Shown here piece by piece: positions 26,945 to 35,975 of a DNA stretch of 64,000 bases. The DNA comes from Paenibacillus lutrae. Its GTDB lineage: Bacteria; Bacillota; Bacilli; Paenibacillales; NBRC-103111. Both the position numbers and the translations under genes were made by a program. Within the stretch, counting starts at the first letter, position 1. Every line of letters begins with the position of its first letter. The DNA is taken from contig NZ_RHLK01000005.1 in NCBI RefSeq assembly GCF_009757775.1, forward strand, positions 186,969 to 250,968. The letters are read 5' to 3'. Under the pieces are notes generated by a model. The model had not been told where the DNA came from. It was given only the letters and a program-made list of their open reading frames with translations, and ran no database searches.

Positions 26945-27004
26945 AAACACCTTCAAGGTTGTCCCCTATCTTACGACAGGGCCACATTCTCCTGAAGGTA
27001 TTTT
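26945..27004. terminator. Long imperfect hairpin upstream of the quinone oxidoreductase stop
   Basis: Outer arms CACCTTCA and TGAAGGT, inner pairing CCCCTA/ACAGGG-like, about 57 bases in all, with TTTTT on the minus strand. It may terminate the oxidoreductase transcript. It also resembles the end of a small mobile element or intergenic repeat; no transposase is present. Confidence 0.5.
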
Positions 27005-27065
27005 GATTGTCTCACGTTAGGAATTCACTCCCCGCGTAACCTGGTTGCTTTTGCTTTTTTCTTAG

Positions 27066-28067
27066 TTATTCCGCATCCGCTGTAATATCCAGAATGATCT
27101 TGCCTTTGTTGGCATTGGCCTCCATCATTTCATGCGCATCCCTCACATGGCTCCAAGGGAAAATCCGGTCTATGACAGGATAAATGCTGCCATCCGCGAA
27201 CTTAGGACCCATGCTCCGCCAGAATTGCTGAGTCAGACGGATTTTGTCTTCCCGGCTCCGGCTGCGAAGCGTGGAGCCGATGATCGAGATCCGCTTCATG
27301 AGCAGCGGATTCAGGTCGAATGTATCCATCGGCACTTTGGAGCCTCCGGTCATCCCGACCAGGATAATGCGGCCCCCGACGGCCGCGCTGGCTAGATGAT
27401 CGGCGAAATACGATGCGCCGACGAGATCAAGCACCAGGTCACTCCCGTGACCGTGCGTGGTTTCCATAAGCCATGGCACAAATGAGCCTTGGCGGTAGTT
27501 CCAGCCGGAATCTGCCCCCAGCTCCTGGCAATACAGGAGCTTCTCCTCGGAGCCGGCTGTCACAAGCACGCGGGCGCCATACTCACGGGCCAGCTGAATG
27601 GCGGCCGTGCCGACTCCGCTCGCACCGGCATGGATGAGCACGTAGTCTTTCTCCTGGATACTTCCAAGCTGCACGAGGTTCAAGTAAGCGGTCAGGAAAG
27701 CTTCCGGAATTGCCGCGCCTTCCGCATAGCTGAGACCGGCGGGCAGACGCATCGCCATTCCCGCGGGGATCGCCGCACGCTCCGCATAACCTCCACCGGG
27801 AAGCAGCGCACATATACGCTCCCCTTCACGCCAGCCGGTTACGCCGGATCCGACACCGATCACGACACCCGCTATTTCAAGGCCAAGTATATCGGACTCA
27901 CCCGGAACAGCCGGATATTTGCCTGCTCGCTGTAAGATATCGGCCCTGTTGAGCCCGGCCGCTTTTATCTGTATAAGTAATTCCCCGTCGCCTGCGACAG
28001 GTTCTGGACTTTCCCCGATATACAGCTCCTCTGTACCGCCAAATTGTTTGATATGTACCGCCTTCAT
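27066..28067 (-). CDS. NAD(P)H-quinone oxidoreductase (zinc-less MDR superfamily, PIG3-like)
   Basis: NADPH-dependent reductase of quinones or reactive enones. The 333-residue protein lacks the zinc ligands of alcohol dehydrogenases and shows GLNRADILQRAGKYP near residue 39, ILGLEIAGVVIGVG near 61, the Rossmann loop HAGASGVGTAAIQLA near 146 and GGRIILVGMTGG near 234. The ATG at 28067 has AGGAG eight bases upstream and is preferred to the GTG nine bases earlier. The leader contains a 14-base tandem repeat that may be an operator. Confidence 0.9.
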   Translation of the reverse strand: MKAVHIKQFGGTEELYIGESPEPVAGDGELLIQIKAAGLNRADILQRAGKYPAVPGESDILGLEIAGVVIGVGSGVTGWREGERICALLPGGGYAERAAIPAGMAMRLPAGLSYAEGAAIPEAFLTAYLNLVQLGSIQEKDYVLIHAGASGVGTAAIQLAREYGARVLVTAGSEEKLLYCQELGADSGWNYRQGSFVPWLMETTHGHGSDLVLDLVGASYFADHLASAAVGGRIILVGMTGGSKVPMDTFDLNPLLMKRISIIGSTLRSRSREDKIRLTQQFWRSMGPKFADGSIYPVIDRIFPWSHVRDAHEMMEANANKGKIILDITADAE

Positions 28068-28092
28068 CGGGCTCACTCCTCTTGGTTGATAA

Positions 28093-28120
28093 ACATTAAG
28101 AACTAGACATTAAGAACTAG
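28093..28120. repeat. Tandem 14-base direct repeat in the oxidoreductase leader
   Basis: ACATTAAGAACTAG occurs twice without a gap (28093-28106 and 28107-28120), between a TATACT -10-like hexamer (minus strand) and the Shine-Dalgarno. Confidence 0.6.
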
Positions 28121-28331
28121 TATACCACGCACAAGTCTCAAATGCTTGCCGGCGCAGGCTTAGTGAACTTTGAGCCGCTTGTGATGTCCGTTGCCGGAAT
28201 CAGCTAACCGCTTTTATTTTCTGTATACGAAGCAGGATACGGGAAGTCTAATGACCTGATTCGGCGTATAATGGATCTAATAAACGGAACGATCCATTTC
28301 TATTACCAGGTGAAAGAGAGGTTTTCTTCTC

Positions 28332-29477
28332 ATGCAGACATCCAGTAAATCAACGAACCGATTGTGCCGGCTATTCCAATTAAAATACCCGCTCATTCAA
28401 GCCGGTATGGCGGGCGGCACGACAACACCCGCTCTGGTTGCGGCTGTATCCGAAGCGGGAGGACTTGGCACTTTGGGCGCCGGATACATGTCCCCCGGCG
28501 CTATCCGCCAGGCGATCCGCGATATACGCGAGCTGACCGCACGACCTTTTGCAGTCAACCTTTTTATCTTGCCCGAACCGGGGCAAGCTCCCGGTGAAAC
28601 GCAGCAAAGAGCCCGGGCCGACAGCGCTTGGCGTCTCCTCGCACCCTTGCGGGAGCGGCTGAATGTCCGCGAGGACGGGCCGCCGGCCGTGTGGAGCGAA
28701 TCCTACCGGGAACAGCTCGCCGTCCTGCTGGACGAGCGGGTACCGGTCTTCAGCTCCACCTTCGACGTGCCGGATGCGGATACTTTTGCCGAGTGTACGA
28801 GACTCGGCATCCGCACCATCGGCACCGCGACCACCGTGCGCGAAGCGCTGCGGCTCGAGCAGGCGGGCGTTGACGCCATCGTTGCGCAGGGCGCCGAAGC
28901 GGGCGGCCACCGGGGCACTTTCCCCGGTGAGGGCGAGCCGCCGCTGACCGGCACGATGGCACTCGTGCCGCAAATCGCCGGCAGCGTGCAGGTGCCCGTA
29001 ATCGCAGCCGGCGGCATCATGGACGGCCGGGGCATCGCTGCCGCCCTTGCGCTCGGCGCCGAAGCCGTACAGCTCGGTACAGCTTTCCTCACCTGTACCG
29101 AGAGCGGTGCACATCCCGCGCATAAGGCAGCGGTCTTGGGATCGTCCGATGAGTCGACGATGCTAACGCGCGCTGTCTCCGGCAAGCATGCCCGCGGCAT
29201 CCGCAGCCGCCTGCTGGAGGAGCTGGAGCCGCTGGCCGGACAGCTTCCCGCCTATCCGGCGCAGAACGCGCTCACCCAAGAAATTCGGCGTACAGCGGCC
29301 AGATCCGGCAATCCGGCGTATATGGCTATGTGGGCGGGCCAAGCTTCCCCGTTAGCGCTGGAGACCTCGGCCGCCGAATTGGTAACTCGGCTAATGGATG
29401 AGACGGATCAAGTTCTCTCCCGGCTTGCAGCGGTTCATATGAAGACGGATCATTCGGCCGGTCCCTGCATAACTTGA
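28332..29477 (+). CDS. Nitronate monooxygenase family FMN enzyme
   Basis: FMN-dependent TIM-barrel enzyme that oxidises alkyl nitronates or propionate-3-nitronate. In the 381-residue protein PLIQAGMAGGTTTPALVAAVSEAGGLGTLGAG opens the barrel (from residue 20), the catalytic His region is AQGAEAGGHRG near 195, and the phosphate-binding segments are PVIAAGGIMDGRGIAAALALGAEAVQLGTAF near 235-265. GAGAGG lies ten bases before the ATG. The gene is GC-rich compared with the upstream region. It is divergent from the quinone oxidoreductase gene; both could handle electrophile or nitro stress, which is inference. Confidence 0.88.
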   Translation: MQTSSKSTNRLCRLFQLKYPLIQAGMAGGTTTPALVAAVSEAGGLGTLGAGYMSPGAIRQAIRDIRELTARPFAVNLFILPEPGQAPGETQQRARADSAWRLLAPLRERLNVREDGPPAVWSESYREQLAVLLDERVPVFSSTFDVPDADTFAECTRLGIRTIGTATTVREALRLEQAGVDAIVAQGAEAGGHRGTFPGEGEPPLTGTMALVPQIAGSVQVPVIAAGGIMDGRGIAAALALGAEAVQLGTAFLTCTESGAHPAHKAAVLGSSDESTMLTRAVSGKHARGIRSRLLEELEPLAGQLPAYPAQNALTQEIRRTAARSGNPAYMAMWAGQASPLALETSAAELVTRLMDETDQVLSRLAAVHMKTDHSAGPCIT

Positions 29478-29547
29478 ATCCGATTGTGTTCAACTGATCT
29501 GATACAAGCCCGGCAACCTGCCGGACATCCACAACTCCTGCAACGGC

Positions 29548-29590
29548 AAAAAGCCGTCGACCCGATAATAATGGCTGACGGCTTTTCCCT
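29548..29590 (+). terminator. Intrinsic terminator after nitronate monooxygenase gene
   Basis: AAAAGCCGTC (29549-29558) pairs with GACGGCTTTT (29577-29586), followed by CCCTTTT. Confidence 0.75.
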
Positions 29591-29655
29591 TTTATTAACT
29601 CTCCTTACAAGCAGCAAAACTCACCCAAACGAAAACGAACGGAACTTTGCGGGGC

Positions 29656-31332
29656 TTACTTGCTTTTTTTGACCCAATCCGCAATATCATGAATAAGAAC
29701 TTCCGGAGCGTTCGCCGGAAGGCTGTACTCTGCTCCCGTTGATTTCTGGTCGAACTCTGTGAAGACATGATTCACTTTCGGATACATTTTATACTGTACG
29801 TTCGTGCGCTCTTTGAGAGCTTCTTTCCATTTATCCAGATGATAGGACAGCACCTGGGAATCATTATCCCCTTGCAGGATTAGCATTGGCGTTTTCTGGT
29901 TCTTGGCAATAGCGGATCCGGAATAGTTGCGGAAGTCCATCCACCAGTAAGTGTTGCCGAGCTGCAGTTCTGCAGGAAGATTCGTCGTGGAGTACTTCGG
30001 ATCTTTGATCAGTTTAACCTGACTTTCCCAGAAAGTTACTTGCTGCTCCAGGGCAGCCGTATCCGTACCCAGTTCCTTGGCAATCTTCAGCTGGTGCTTG
30101 GATTGCTCCAGTACGACATCTTCTATCGAATTCGTAGGACCGGCCAGAACGACAGCGCCAGCTATATGATTCTTCGTATCCGACTCAATAATGCGGGGAA
30201 CCAGCATCCCCCCTTGACTGTGACCTGCTACATAGATCTGCCTAGGATCAATGCCTTCGGTTTGTGCGAGCATGTTAACCGCATAAACGGCATCGTTTAC
30301 CGTTTCATCCTGTACCGTAAAATCAGCTTTCTGCGATTTAAACGGATGTTCGCGTGTGACTTTCTCATAACGCAAAGTTCCGATTCCTTGCGCAGCCAGT
30401 CCGACGGAAAGATCACGGAACAGTTTCGATGAACCCATCGTCTCATCGCGGTCATTGGAACCTGAGCCATGCACAAGCACGATGACCGGATGCGGACCTG
30501 CTGTGCTAGGCAGGGTTAACGTTCCCGGAAGAGCCAGCCTGCCCTCCCCGATTTTCACTTCTTTCTCGGTATAGGCGGCAGGGTTATCATAGGCCGGCTT
30601 GACATAATTACTCGGCATATAGTACTGCGGAATAAACAAATCATTGATCTGGCTGTTGTCGTCAAAACGGACCGTGACCTGGAAAGGATAACTGCTCTCC
30701 GTTTCATAAGTCAGATACACGTTATCGTGGACGGAGTTTTTTTCCTTGCCCGATTGGGTCTGCCCCTTCATTTCACCATATACGCTGGCAAAATAGGACC
30801 AGTAGTAGCTAAGTTTGTTCTCATTCAGACTTTTCCGGAGATCCTCATTAAACATCGCGTATGCTGGCTGGCTTTCCCCCTGGTTCAAATAGCTGACAAA
30901 AGCGTTCGCTTTGGCCTCCAGATCCCCTGCCGGCAGAACCAGTTCATTCTTATGTAGATCCCACGATACAGATGTATGTAACACTTTCTTAAAGAACCCG
31001 AGCGGCACAACTGTTTTGTCTTTCACGATTTGTACAGCATTGTCCAAATCAACCTTCTCGCCATTCACAACGGCGGTCTTCTGATCAATCGTCAGAATAA
31101 TCCGGTCACTGCCCTTGGAAATCGTAACCGTGCGGTCATCCTGATTCCAGGTCACGCTCGCTCCTGCGGTTTCACTCAGAAGACGTAAAGGCACGAGTGC
31201 TGAATCCGCATGAGCGGCAGACTGTACCGCTGCCGGTGAATTCGCAAGAACTGCAGGCGCAGCCGGAGCTAGAGAAGCAAGCAAAAATGAGGCAAGTGCA
31301 GCGGTTCGCCATACTGGCAAGATTTTTTTCAT
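29656..31332 (-). CDS. Secreted alpha/beta hydrolase with copper-amine-oxidase-like stalk domain
   Basis: A 558-residue exported enzyme in three parts: signal peptide (1-31); a copper-amine-oxidase N-terminal-like domain (about 40-130, with ALVPLRLLSETAGASVTWN and a TVVPLGFFKKVLHTSVSWD repeat), common in Paenibacillus surface proteins; a DUF3887-like middle domain (140-240); and an alpha/beta hydrolase (255-558) with VLVHGSGSNDRDE, nucleophile Ser372 in GHSQG, Asp in LQGDNDSQV and His in VNHVFTEF. I use ATG 31332 because AGGGGG is six bases upstream. Likely an esterase or acyl hydrolase at the cell surface. Confidence 0.88.
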   Translation of the reverse strand: MKKILPVWRTAALASFLLASLAPAAPAVLANSPAAVQSAAHADSALVPLRLLSETAGASVTWNQDDRTVTISKGSDRIILTIDQKTAVVNGEKVDLDNAVQIVKDKTVVPLGFFKKVLHTSVSWDLHKNELVLPAGDLEAKANAFVSYLNQGESQPAYAMFNEDLRKSLNENKLSYYWSYFASVYGEMKGQTQSGKEKNSVHDNVYLTYETESSYPFQVTVRFDDNSQINDLFIPQYYMPSNYVKPAYDNPAAYTEKEVKIGEGRLALPGTLTLPSTAGPHPVIVLVHGSGSNDRDETMGSSKLFRDLSVGLAAQGIGTLRYEKVTREHPFKSQKADFTVQDETVNDAVYAVNMLAQTEGIDPRQIYVAGHSQGGMLVPRIIESDTKNHIAGAVVLAGPTNSIEDVVLEQSKHQLKIAKELGTDTAALEQQVTFWESQVKLIKDPKYSTTNLPAELQLGNTYWWMDFRNYSGSAIAKNQKTPMLILQGDNDSQVLSYHLDKWKEALKERTNVQYKMYPKVNHVFTEFDQKSTGAEYSLPANAPEVLIHDIADWVKKSK

Positions 31333-31535
31333 AGAATCCCCCTGATAGTAGTGTTGATAGAGTCGTAATGATAACGGTAAGGAAGATCGAAATCTGTTAG
31401 GTTCCATATTTTTCTTCCGTTTTCTAGTATAACACAAACCTGATAGACAGATAGGGACCGGGGTCTCAGACCGGCTGCTCTAGTTCTGCGTTGCTGAAAG
31501 GGTTCAAGAGACGGTGTTCACCTAAACAGGCATAC

Positions 31536-31569
31536 CAAAAAAAGACAGACCCCGATCCGGAATCTGTCT
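31536..31569 (-). terminator. Intrinsic terminator after dps
   Basis: Minus-strand AGACAGA...TCTGTCT with inner CCG/CGG pairing, followed by seven T residues. Confidence 0.85.
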
Positions 31570-31596
31570 ATCCTCTGGTAGTAACGGACTTGGATT

Positions 31597-32049
31597 TTAG
31601 GCGTCCAGAAAAGCTCCAAGCATCCAGATATGCTTCTGCAGGTTACCTTGAGTTCCAATCAGCATATCTGCGGTCGGTTCGTCATTTTCCTGCTGCGCGG
31701 TTTCAATGCCTTCTTGCAGAAAAGCAACCATTTGAAGAAAATCCTCACGAATGGCTGCCACCATCTCTTCGGAAGATTCTTTACCGGAAGCTTCTTTCAG
31801 ACGGGTTTCTTGGAGAGTCTCGCCATACGTTCCGATCGGCTTGCCGCCCAGTGCGAGAACGCGCTCCGCAAATTCATCCACATATTGGCCTGCTTCATTA
31901 TATAATTCCTCAAACTTCGCATGCAGCGTATAAAAGTGAGGGCCTTTTACATTCCAGTGATAATGCCGCAGTTTCATGGAGAATACATTCCAATCGGCAG
32001 TCAGTTTGATTAAGTGTTGGTTTGTTGTCATAGCTGTCATTGTTGTCAT
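31597..32049 (-). CDS. dps: Dps-family ferritin-like DNA-protection protein
   Basis: Stores iron and removes peroxide, usually as a dodecamer. The 150-residue protein has the inter-subunit ferroxidase motif (YHWNVKGPHFYTLHAKFEELYNEA, residues 30-53, with later Asp/Glu of YVDEFAERVLALGG). The start ATG follows GGAGG by ten bases; two further in-frame ATG codons lie within the first seven positions. The promoter region has a good PerR box, so induction by peroxide is expected, as for mrgA of B. subtilis. Confidence 0.95.
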   Translation of the reverse strand: MTTMTAMTTNQHLIKLTADWNVFSMKLRHYHWNVKGPHFYTLHAKFEELYNEAGQYVDEFAERVLALGGKPIGTYGETLQETRLKEASGKESSEEMVAAIREDFLQMVAFLQEGIETAQQENDEPTADMLIGTQGNLQKHIWMLGAFLDA

Positions 32050-32109
32050 AGTTGATCAACCTCCGTGTATGAATTGTCACATCTTGTGCTGCTTATTTCT
32101 TATATACTT

Positions 32110-32138
32110 ACTATAACAGACAGCTTAATTATAATCAA
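32110..32138 (-). promoter_or_regulatory. Promoter of dps
   Basis: Minus strand TTGATT (32138-32133), 17-base spacer, TATAGT (32115-32110), about 60 bases before the start codon. Confidence 0.65.
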
Positions 32139-32160
32139 TACTAATTTATAATAATTCTAA
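32129..32160. promoter_or_regulatory. PerR box and adjacent half-conserved second site at dps promoter
   Basis: TTATAATAATTCTAA (32146-32160) differs at one position from the Bacillus PerR box TTATAATNATTATAA. A second site at 32129-32143 matches 11 of 14 defined bases and overlaps the -35. Repression by PerR and release by peroxide are inferred. The rest of the 390-base gap up to topB holds only the terminator listed next. Confidence 0.7.
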
Positions 32161-32314
32161 TTAAGGTCGATTCGTGCTGAAAACCCTCGTGTGACAGGCC
32201 CTTCCCACCAACATGGAAATATGGCTACTCCGTTTCCTTCCCGCACATTGTTTGTCGGCAGGTCATCTTTGCGCGGAAGAATTTCTACCTTGTTTTATCC
32301 GCAGAAGCAAACAA

Positions 32315-32344
32315 GAAACGGAGATCCGCTGGGATCTCCGTTCT
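32315..32344. terminator. Hairpin terminator between dps promoter and topB end
   Basis: AACGGAGATCC (32317-32327) pairs with GGATCTCCGTT (32332-32342), with T-rich sequence on either side. It can end topB transcription on the minus strand. Confidence 0.65.
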
Positions 32345-32439
32345 TTGGCCGGGGGAACAGGCCGTCTATACCCTATTGGATTACCAATCTTACCTTTCTG
32401 TTGAAACACCCATGCACAATACAAGCTTATACCTTGCCG

Positions 32440-34599
32440 TCAGTTCTCCCCGTCCTGTCTGGATAGTGCGGCTTTGAGGGCATCCCCCAGGCTCGAGCCG
32501 AGATTCTCCTGTTTACTGTACTGCTTCACCAGCTTCTGCTGCTGATGTTTGGCAACACGGCCTGTACTTTCCCCGAGAACCTCTACGACATTACACGGCA
32601 GGCACTGGACGTATTTCCCGGCTTTCCCGGTCTTCATTTCCATTTTCTTGTGGCATTGCGGGCATCTGCGGTTAGTCAGCTGTTTCTCGGCAGAGCGTCT
32701 GTACTCACACTCCCGGTTGGCGCATACGAGCATTTTGCCGCGCTTACTTTTACGTTCCATAAGTCTTTCGCCGCATTCCGGACACCGGCTGTTCGTCAGA
32801 TTATGCGGTTTGTATTCCGCTTCATTGGATCTGACCCCTTGGACAAGCTGCTTGGTCATCTCGCGGATTCCGCCGATGAACGTCTCGGTCTTGCCGCGTC
32901 CCCGCGCGATATCCTCCAGCTCCTGCTCCCACTTAGCCGTCAGCTCGGGTGAGCGCAGCTCCTTGGCGACGAGCTCGATCAGCTGCGTCCCCTTGCCTGT
33001 CGGATGCAAAGCTCCGCTCTCCCGCTCGATCGTGTCCGAGCTGACCAGCTTCTCGATAATCTCGGCGCGCGTGGCAGGGGTTCCCAGATGATGCTTCTCC
33101 ATCTGGGTGAGGAGAGTAGCCTCCGTATGCCGCTTCGGAGGCTGGGTGCGGTGACTGCCGATCCGGCAGCGGACGGCTTCGATACGGTCGCCGGCGGCAA
33201 GTTCCGGCAGCTCCTGCTGCGAAGCCTTCCGGTCGTCTTCATCCACATAGTCATCGTCCCCGTCCTCACTGCCGGAATCAGCTGCGGTACCCGATCCGTA
33301 GACACCGCGCCAGCCCAGTTCCTTGACGATCCGTCCCGATACATGGAACGGCTCCCCCTCGACGTCCAGGATCATCGAGGTCACTTCGTACCGGGCAGCC
33401 GGATAGAACAGCGCCAGGAAACGCCGGACGATCAGATCGTACAGTTTGCGCTCGTCAGCCGAAAGTGCCGACAGATTCACATACTCATCTGTTGGAATAA
33501 TCGCGTGGTGATCCGTCACCTTCGCATCGTCTACAATCCGCCGGCTTAACGGCAGAGTTCCCCTGAGCAGCGGTTTCGCCAGCGGAGCGTAAGGGCCCAC
33601 CGCTACCGACTGCACACGCTCTTGGAGCGTACTTACCATATCGCTCGTCAGGTGGCGGGAGTCCGTCCGCGGGTAAGTGACGAGTTTATGCTGCTCGTAC
33701 AGCCGCTGCAGGACCGACAGCGTATGCTTCGCCGAGAAATCGAAGCGCCGGTTCGCATCACGCTGCAGCTCCGTCAAGTCATAAGCGAGCGGCTGAGGCT
33801 CTGTCCGTTCCGTCTTCTTAACGGAAGACACGGTGCCTCTCTTGCCGGAGACCTGCTGCACGAGCGCATCCACCCGGCCACGGTCGAAGATCCGGCTCTC
33901 ACCGGAGCGCTGGCGCCACGTCCCGCGGAACGCGCCGAAATCCGCTTGCACCGTCCAGTACTCGGCCGAACGGAAATTGCGGATTTCCTGCTCGCGGTCC
34001 ATGATCATAGCCAGCGTCGGGGTCTGGACGCGTCCGGCCGACAGCTGCGCCTCGTACCTGCTCGTCAGCGCGCGCGTCACATTGAGGCCGATCAGCCAAT
34101 CGGCCTCGGCACGGCAAACCGCCGACTCGTACAGGCGGTCGTATTGCTTGCCGGGCTTCAGATTCGCGAAGCCCTCACGGATCGCCTTATCTGTCTGCGA
34201 CGATATCCACAGGCGGTGATAAGGCTTATTCCAGCGGATCATCTCCATGATCCAGCGCGCCACCAGTTCTCCCTCACGGGCCGAATCCGTGGCAATGATA
34301 AGCTCGCTCAGATCTTTACGTTTGGCAAGATCGGCAATAGCGCGGTACTGATGCGAAGTTTCCTTCAGTACTTTCAGTTTCATGCGTCCCGGAATAATCG
34401 GAAGATCCTCCAGGTTCCATTTCTGGTACTTCGTATCGTAATCTTCGGGCTCCGCCAGTCCTACAAGGTGGCCGAGTGCCCAGGTTACAACATGCTTGGG
34501 TCCTTCAAAGTACGATTTATGCTTCTGCCCGCAACCGAGAACGCGCGCGATTTCTTTGGCTACGCTCGGTTTTTCGGCCAGTACGAGTGATTTGCTCAT
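32440..34599 (-). CDS. topB: DNA topoisomerase III
   Basis: Type IA topoisomerase that decatenates and relaxes negatively supercoiled DNA. The 719-residue protein has the Toprim start SLVLAEKPSVAKEIARVLG, an acidic ATDSAREGE motif near residue 103, a GLNVTRAL segment near 171, the catalytic Tyr309 in LVTYPRTDSRHL, and HHAIIPT near 390. The C-terminal extension carries two zinc-ribbon-like Cys clusters (CPECGERL... CANREC and CPQCHKK... CLPC). The start ATG has GGAGAG upstream. Monocistronic by appearance. Confidence 0.96.
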   Translation of the reverse strand: MSKSLVLAEKPSVAKEIARVLGCGQKHKSYFEGPKHVVTWALGHLVGLAEPEDYDTKYQKWNLEDLPIIPGRMKLKVLKETSHQYRAIADLAKRKDLSELIIATDSAREGELVARWIMEMIRWNKPYHRLWISSQTDKAIREGFANLKPGKQYDRLYESAVCRAEADWLIGLNVTRALTSRYEAQLSAGRVQTPTLAMIMDREQEIRNFRSAEYWTVQADFGAFRGTWRQRSGESRIFDRGRVDALVQQVSGKRGTVSSVKKTERTEPQPLAYDLTELQRDANRRFDFSAKHTLSVLQRLYEQHKLVTYPRTDSRHLTSDMVSTLQERVQSVAVGPYAPLAKPLLRGTLPLSRRIVDDAKVTDHHAIIPTDEYVNLSALSADERKLYDLIVRRFLALFYPAARYEVTSMILDVEGEPFHVSGRIVKELGWRGVYGSGTAADSGSEDGDDDYVDEDDRKASQQELPELAAGDRIEAVRCRIGSHRTQPPKRHTEATLLTQMEKHHLGTPATRAEIIEKLVSSDTIERESGALHPTGKGTQLIELVAKELRSPELTAKWEQELEDIARGRGKTETFIGGIREMTKQLVQGVRSNEAEYKPHNLTNSRCPECGERLMERKSKRGKMLVCANRECEYRRSAEKQLTNRRCPQCHKKMEMKTGKAGKYVQCLPCNVVEVLGESTGRVAKHQQQKLVKQYSKQENLGSSLGDALKAALSRQDGEN

Positions 34600-34827
34600 G
34601 TGTCTCTCCTGTCTCCTTTGTCAGAAAAACAGCCCGGCCTCAGGGCCGCTCTATGCTGGATTTCATTATCTATCTATTCTAAGAATGTTAGGGAGTGCAA
34701 GTCAACAGCCGGGGAATTTCTAGCCGCTTCCTCGATAATCGGGCTTCTCCATTCCGGCAACAGCAAACTTCCGATTAGGGACCTGCATACATCGCGGCCC
34801 GATATCCGGACAATCCGCTTGCAGGAA

Positions 34828-34854
34828 ATAAAAACCCCGCCATAATAGGCGGGG
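34828..34854 (-). terminator. Intrinsic terminator after kbaA
   Basis: CCCCGCC (34835-34841) pairs with GGCGGGG (34848-34854); the minus strand then reads TTTTATTT. Confidence 0.75.
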
Positions 34855-34877
34855 CTGTACAATGAAGCAGAAATCGG

Positions 34878-35546
34878 CTAGGCCTTTTTAGCAGAAGGGC
34901 GTTTGGGCGGGCTCTTGACCGGTGCATTCGCCGGTGCCTTGGCCCCTGCTCTATTATTGTTTGTAAGCTTATGAAAGATAAGAATTTGCCAAGCATTACA
35001 GCCCAGCAGAACGATGGCGACGTAGAGAAGCGAGGATAAATCTGAAATACTGAAAGCAGGCAGCATTTCGAGGCTCGTTACGACAATAATGAAGAATAAC
35101 GTCGGAATTCTTGCATGCGAATTTGTAAGGGATACTTTGATCTGCGAGACAATCAGACCGGCCGCAATGATAAGTGCCGGAATTCCCAAGTACATTCCCA
35201 GGCTTTCACGGCCTTCGGCAAATTCTGTGTATCTCAGGAAGAATAAGTTAGCGATCGCCAGTGCGATAAAGAACAGCTGCAGTCCGGACCAGGCTCCTTT
35301 TCTGCTTCTGAGGATTCCAATCATATAGTAATTGGTCATTAAGTAGCCGACATAGCCGACCACGCTAATCAGACACATCGTCAGTGTCGCCAGGATAATC
35401 ATCCCGATCTCACTCGCACCGCTAACCGCGACGTCCATGGACACAAAATCACTGAAAACAGTTCTGCCTATTCCCCATGTAAGGAGTCCCAGCACAACCC
35501 CGCCCAGCATGGTAGTCCAGAACAGGAATAATATAGATTTTAACAT
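34878..35546 (-). CDS. kbaA: KbaA-like KinB-signalling pathway activation membrane protein
   Basis: In B. subtilis KbaA is needed for KinB kinase to start the sporulation phosphorelay. This 222-residue protein has six hydrophobic segments and the KbaA-like region near residues 145-190 (IPTLFFIIVVTSLEMLPAF, then LLGCNAWQILIFHKL), followed by a basic, Pro/Ala/Lys-rich cytoplasmic tail. The assignment rests on this segment and on length and topology; a search would settle it. It is followed by its own terminator. Confidence 0.7.
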   Translation of the reverse strand: MLKSILFLFWTTMLGGVVLGLLTWGIGRTVFSDFVSMDVAVSGASEIGMIILATLTMCLISVVGYVGYLMTNYYMIGILRSRKGAWSGLQLFFIALAIANLFFLRYTEFAEGRESLGMYLGIPALIIAAGLIVSQIKVSLTNSHARIPTLFFIIVVTSLEMLPAFSISDLSSLLYVAIVLLGCNAWQILIFHKLTNNNRAGAKAPANAPVKSPPKRPSAKKA

Positions 35547-35572
35547 CTGCCTCTTCTCCTTCTTCTAACAGG

Positions 35573-35606
35573 GCAAAACCGCCCTTCTGCACAAGCAAGG
35601 ACGGTT
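35573..35606 (-). terminator. Hairpin terminator after yisL
   Basis: AACCGCCC (35577-35584) pairs with GGACGGTT (35599-35606) with one mismatch; the minus strand continues GGTTTTG. It separates yisL from kbaA. Confidence 0.6.
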
Positions 35607-35621
35607 CCCGAAATGCACGGA

Positions 35622-35975
35622 TTAGAATATTCCGAAGCCCATCATGATTACCGTGATAATAAGAACGGCCCAGACTGCAAACAAGATCTTCGTGGAAGAT
35701 TCTCTTCCTTGTCCTCTTTTCATGCGTCCCAGAATCATTTCCATCAGACCGATCACTACAATGGCAATAATTCCTTTGACCACATATTTTGCAGGGAAGC
35801 TATATCCAATCAGCATTCCAACACCGGATACAACCATGATTAAGTAGAACAGGCGCAGGATCATAGGTGTGATTTTTTGCCGGTAGAAAATCGCACTCAC
35901 GATAAACAGGATAACGATAAATGCCCATGATCCCGCATGTGACTGCACAAAAATGTTAAGCAACTTGTCTGACAT
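35622..35975 (-). CDS. yisL: YisL/UPF0344 family membrane protein (DUF1516)
   Basis: A 117-residue protein with four hydrophobic segments: SHAGSWAFIVILFIVSAIF, the MILRLFYLIMVVSGVGMLI helix, KGIIAIVVIGLMEMIL and a C-terminal LFAVWAVLIITVIMMGFGIF-like helix. This spacing and the QSHAGSW start are those of UPF0344. The ATG at 35975 has GGAGG seven bases upstream, which decides against the longer frame. Function unknown. Confidence 0.85.
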   Translation of the reverse strand: MSDKLLNIFVQSHAGSWAFIVILFIVSAIFYRQKITPMILRLFYLIMVVSGVGMLIGYSFPAKYVVKGIIAIVVIGLMEMILGRMKRGQGRESSTKILFAVWAVLIITVIMMGFGIF

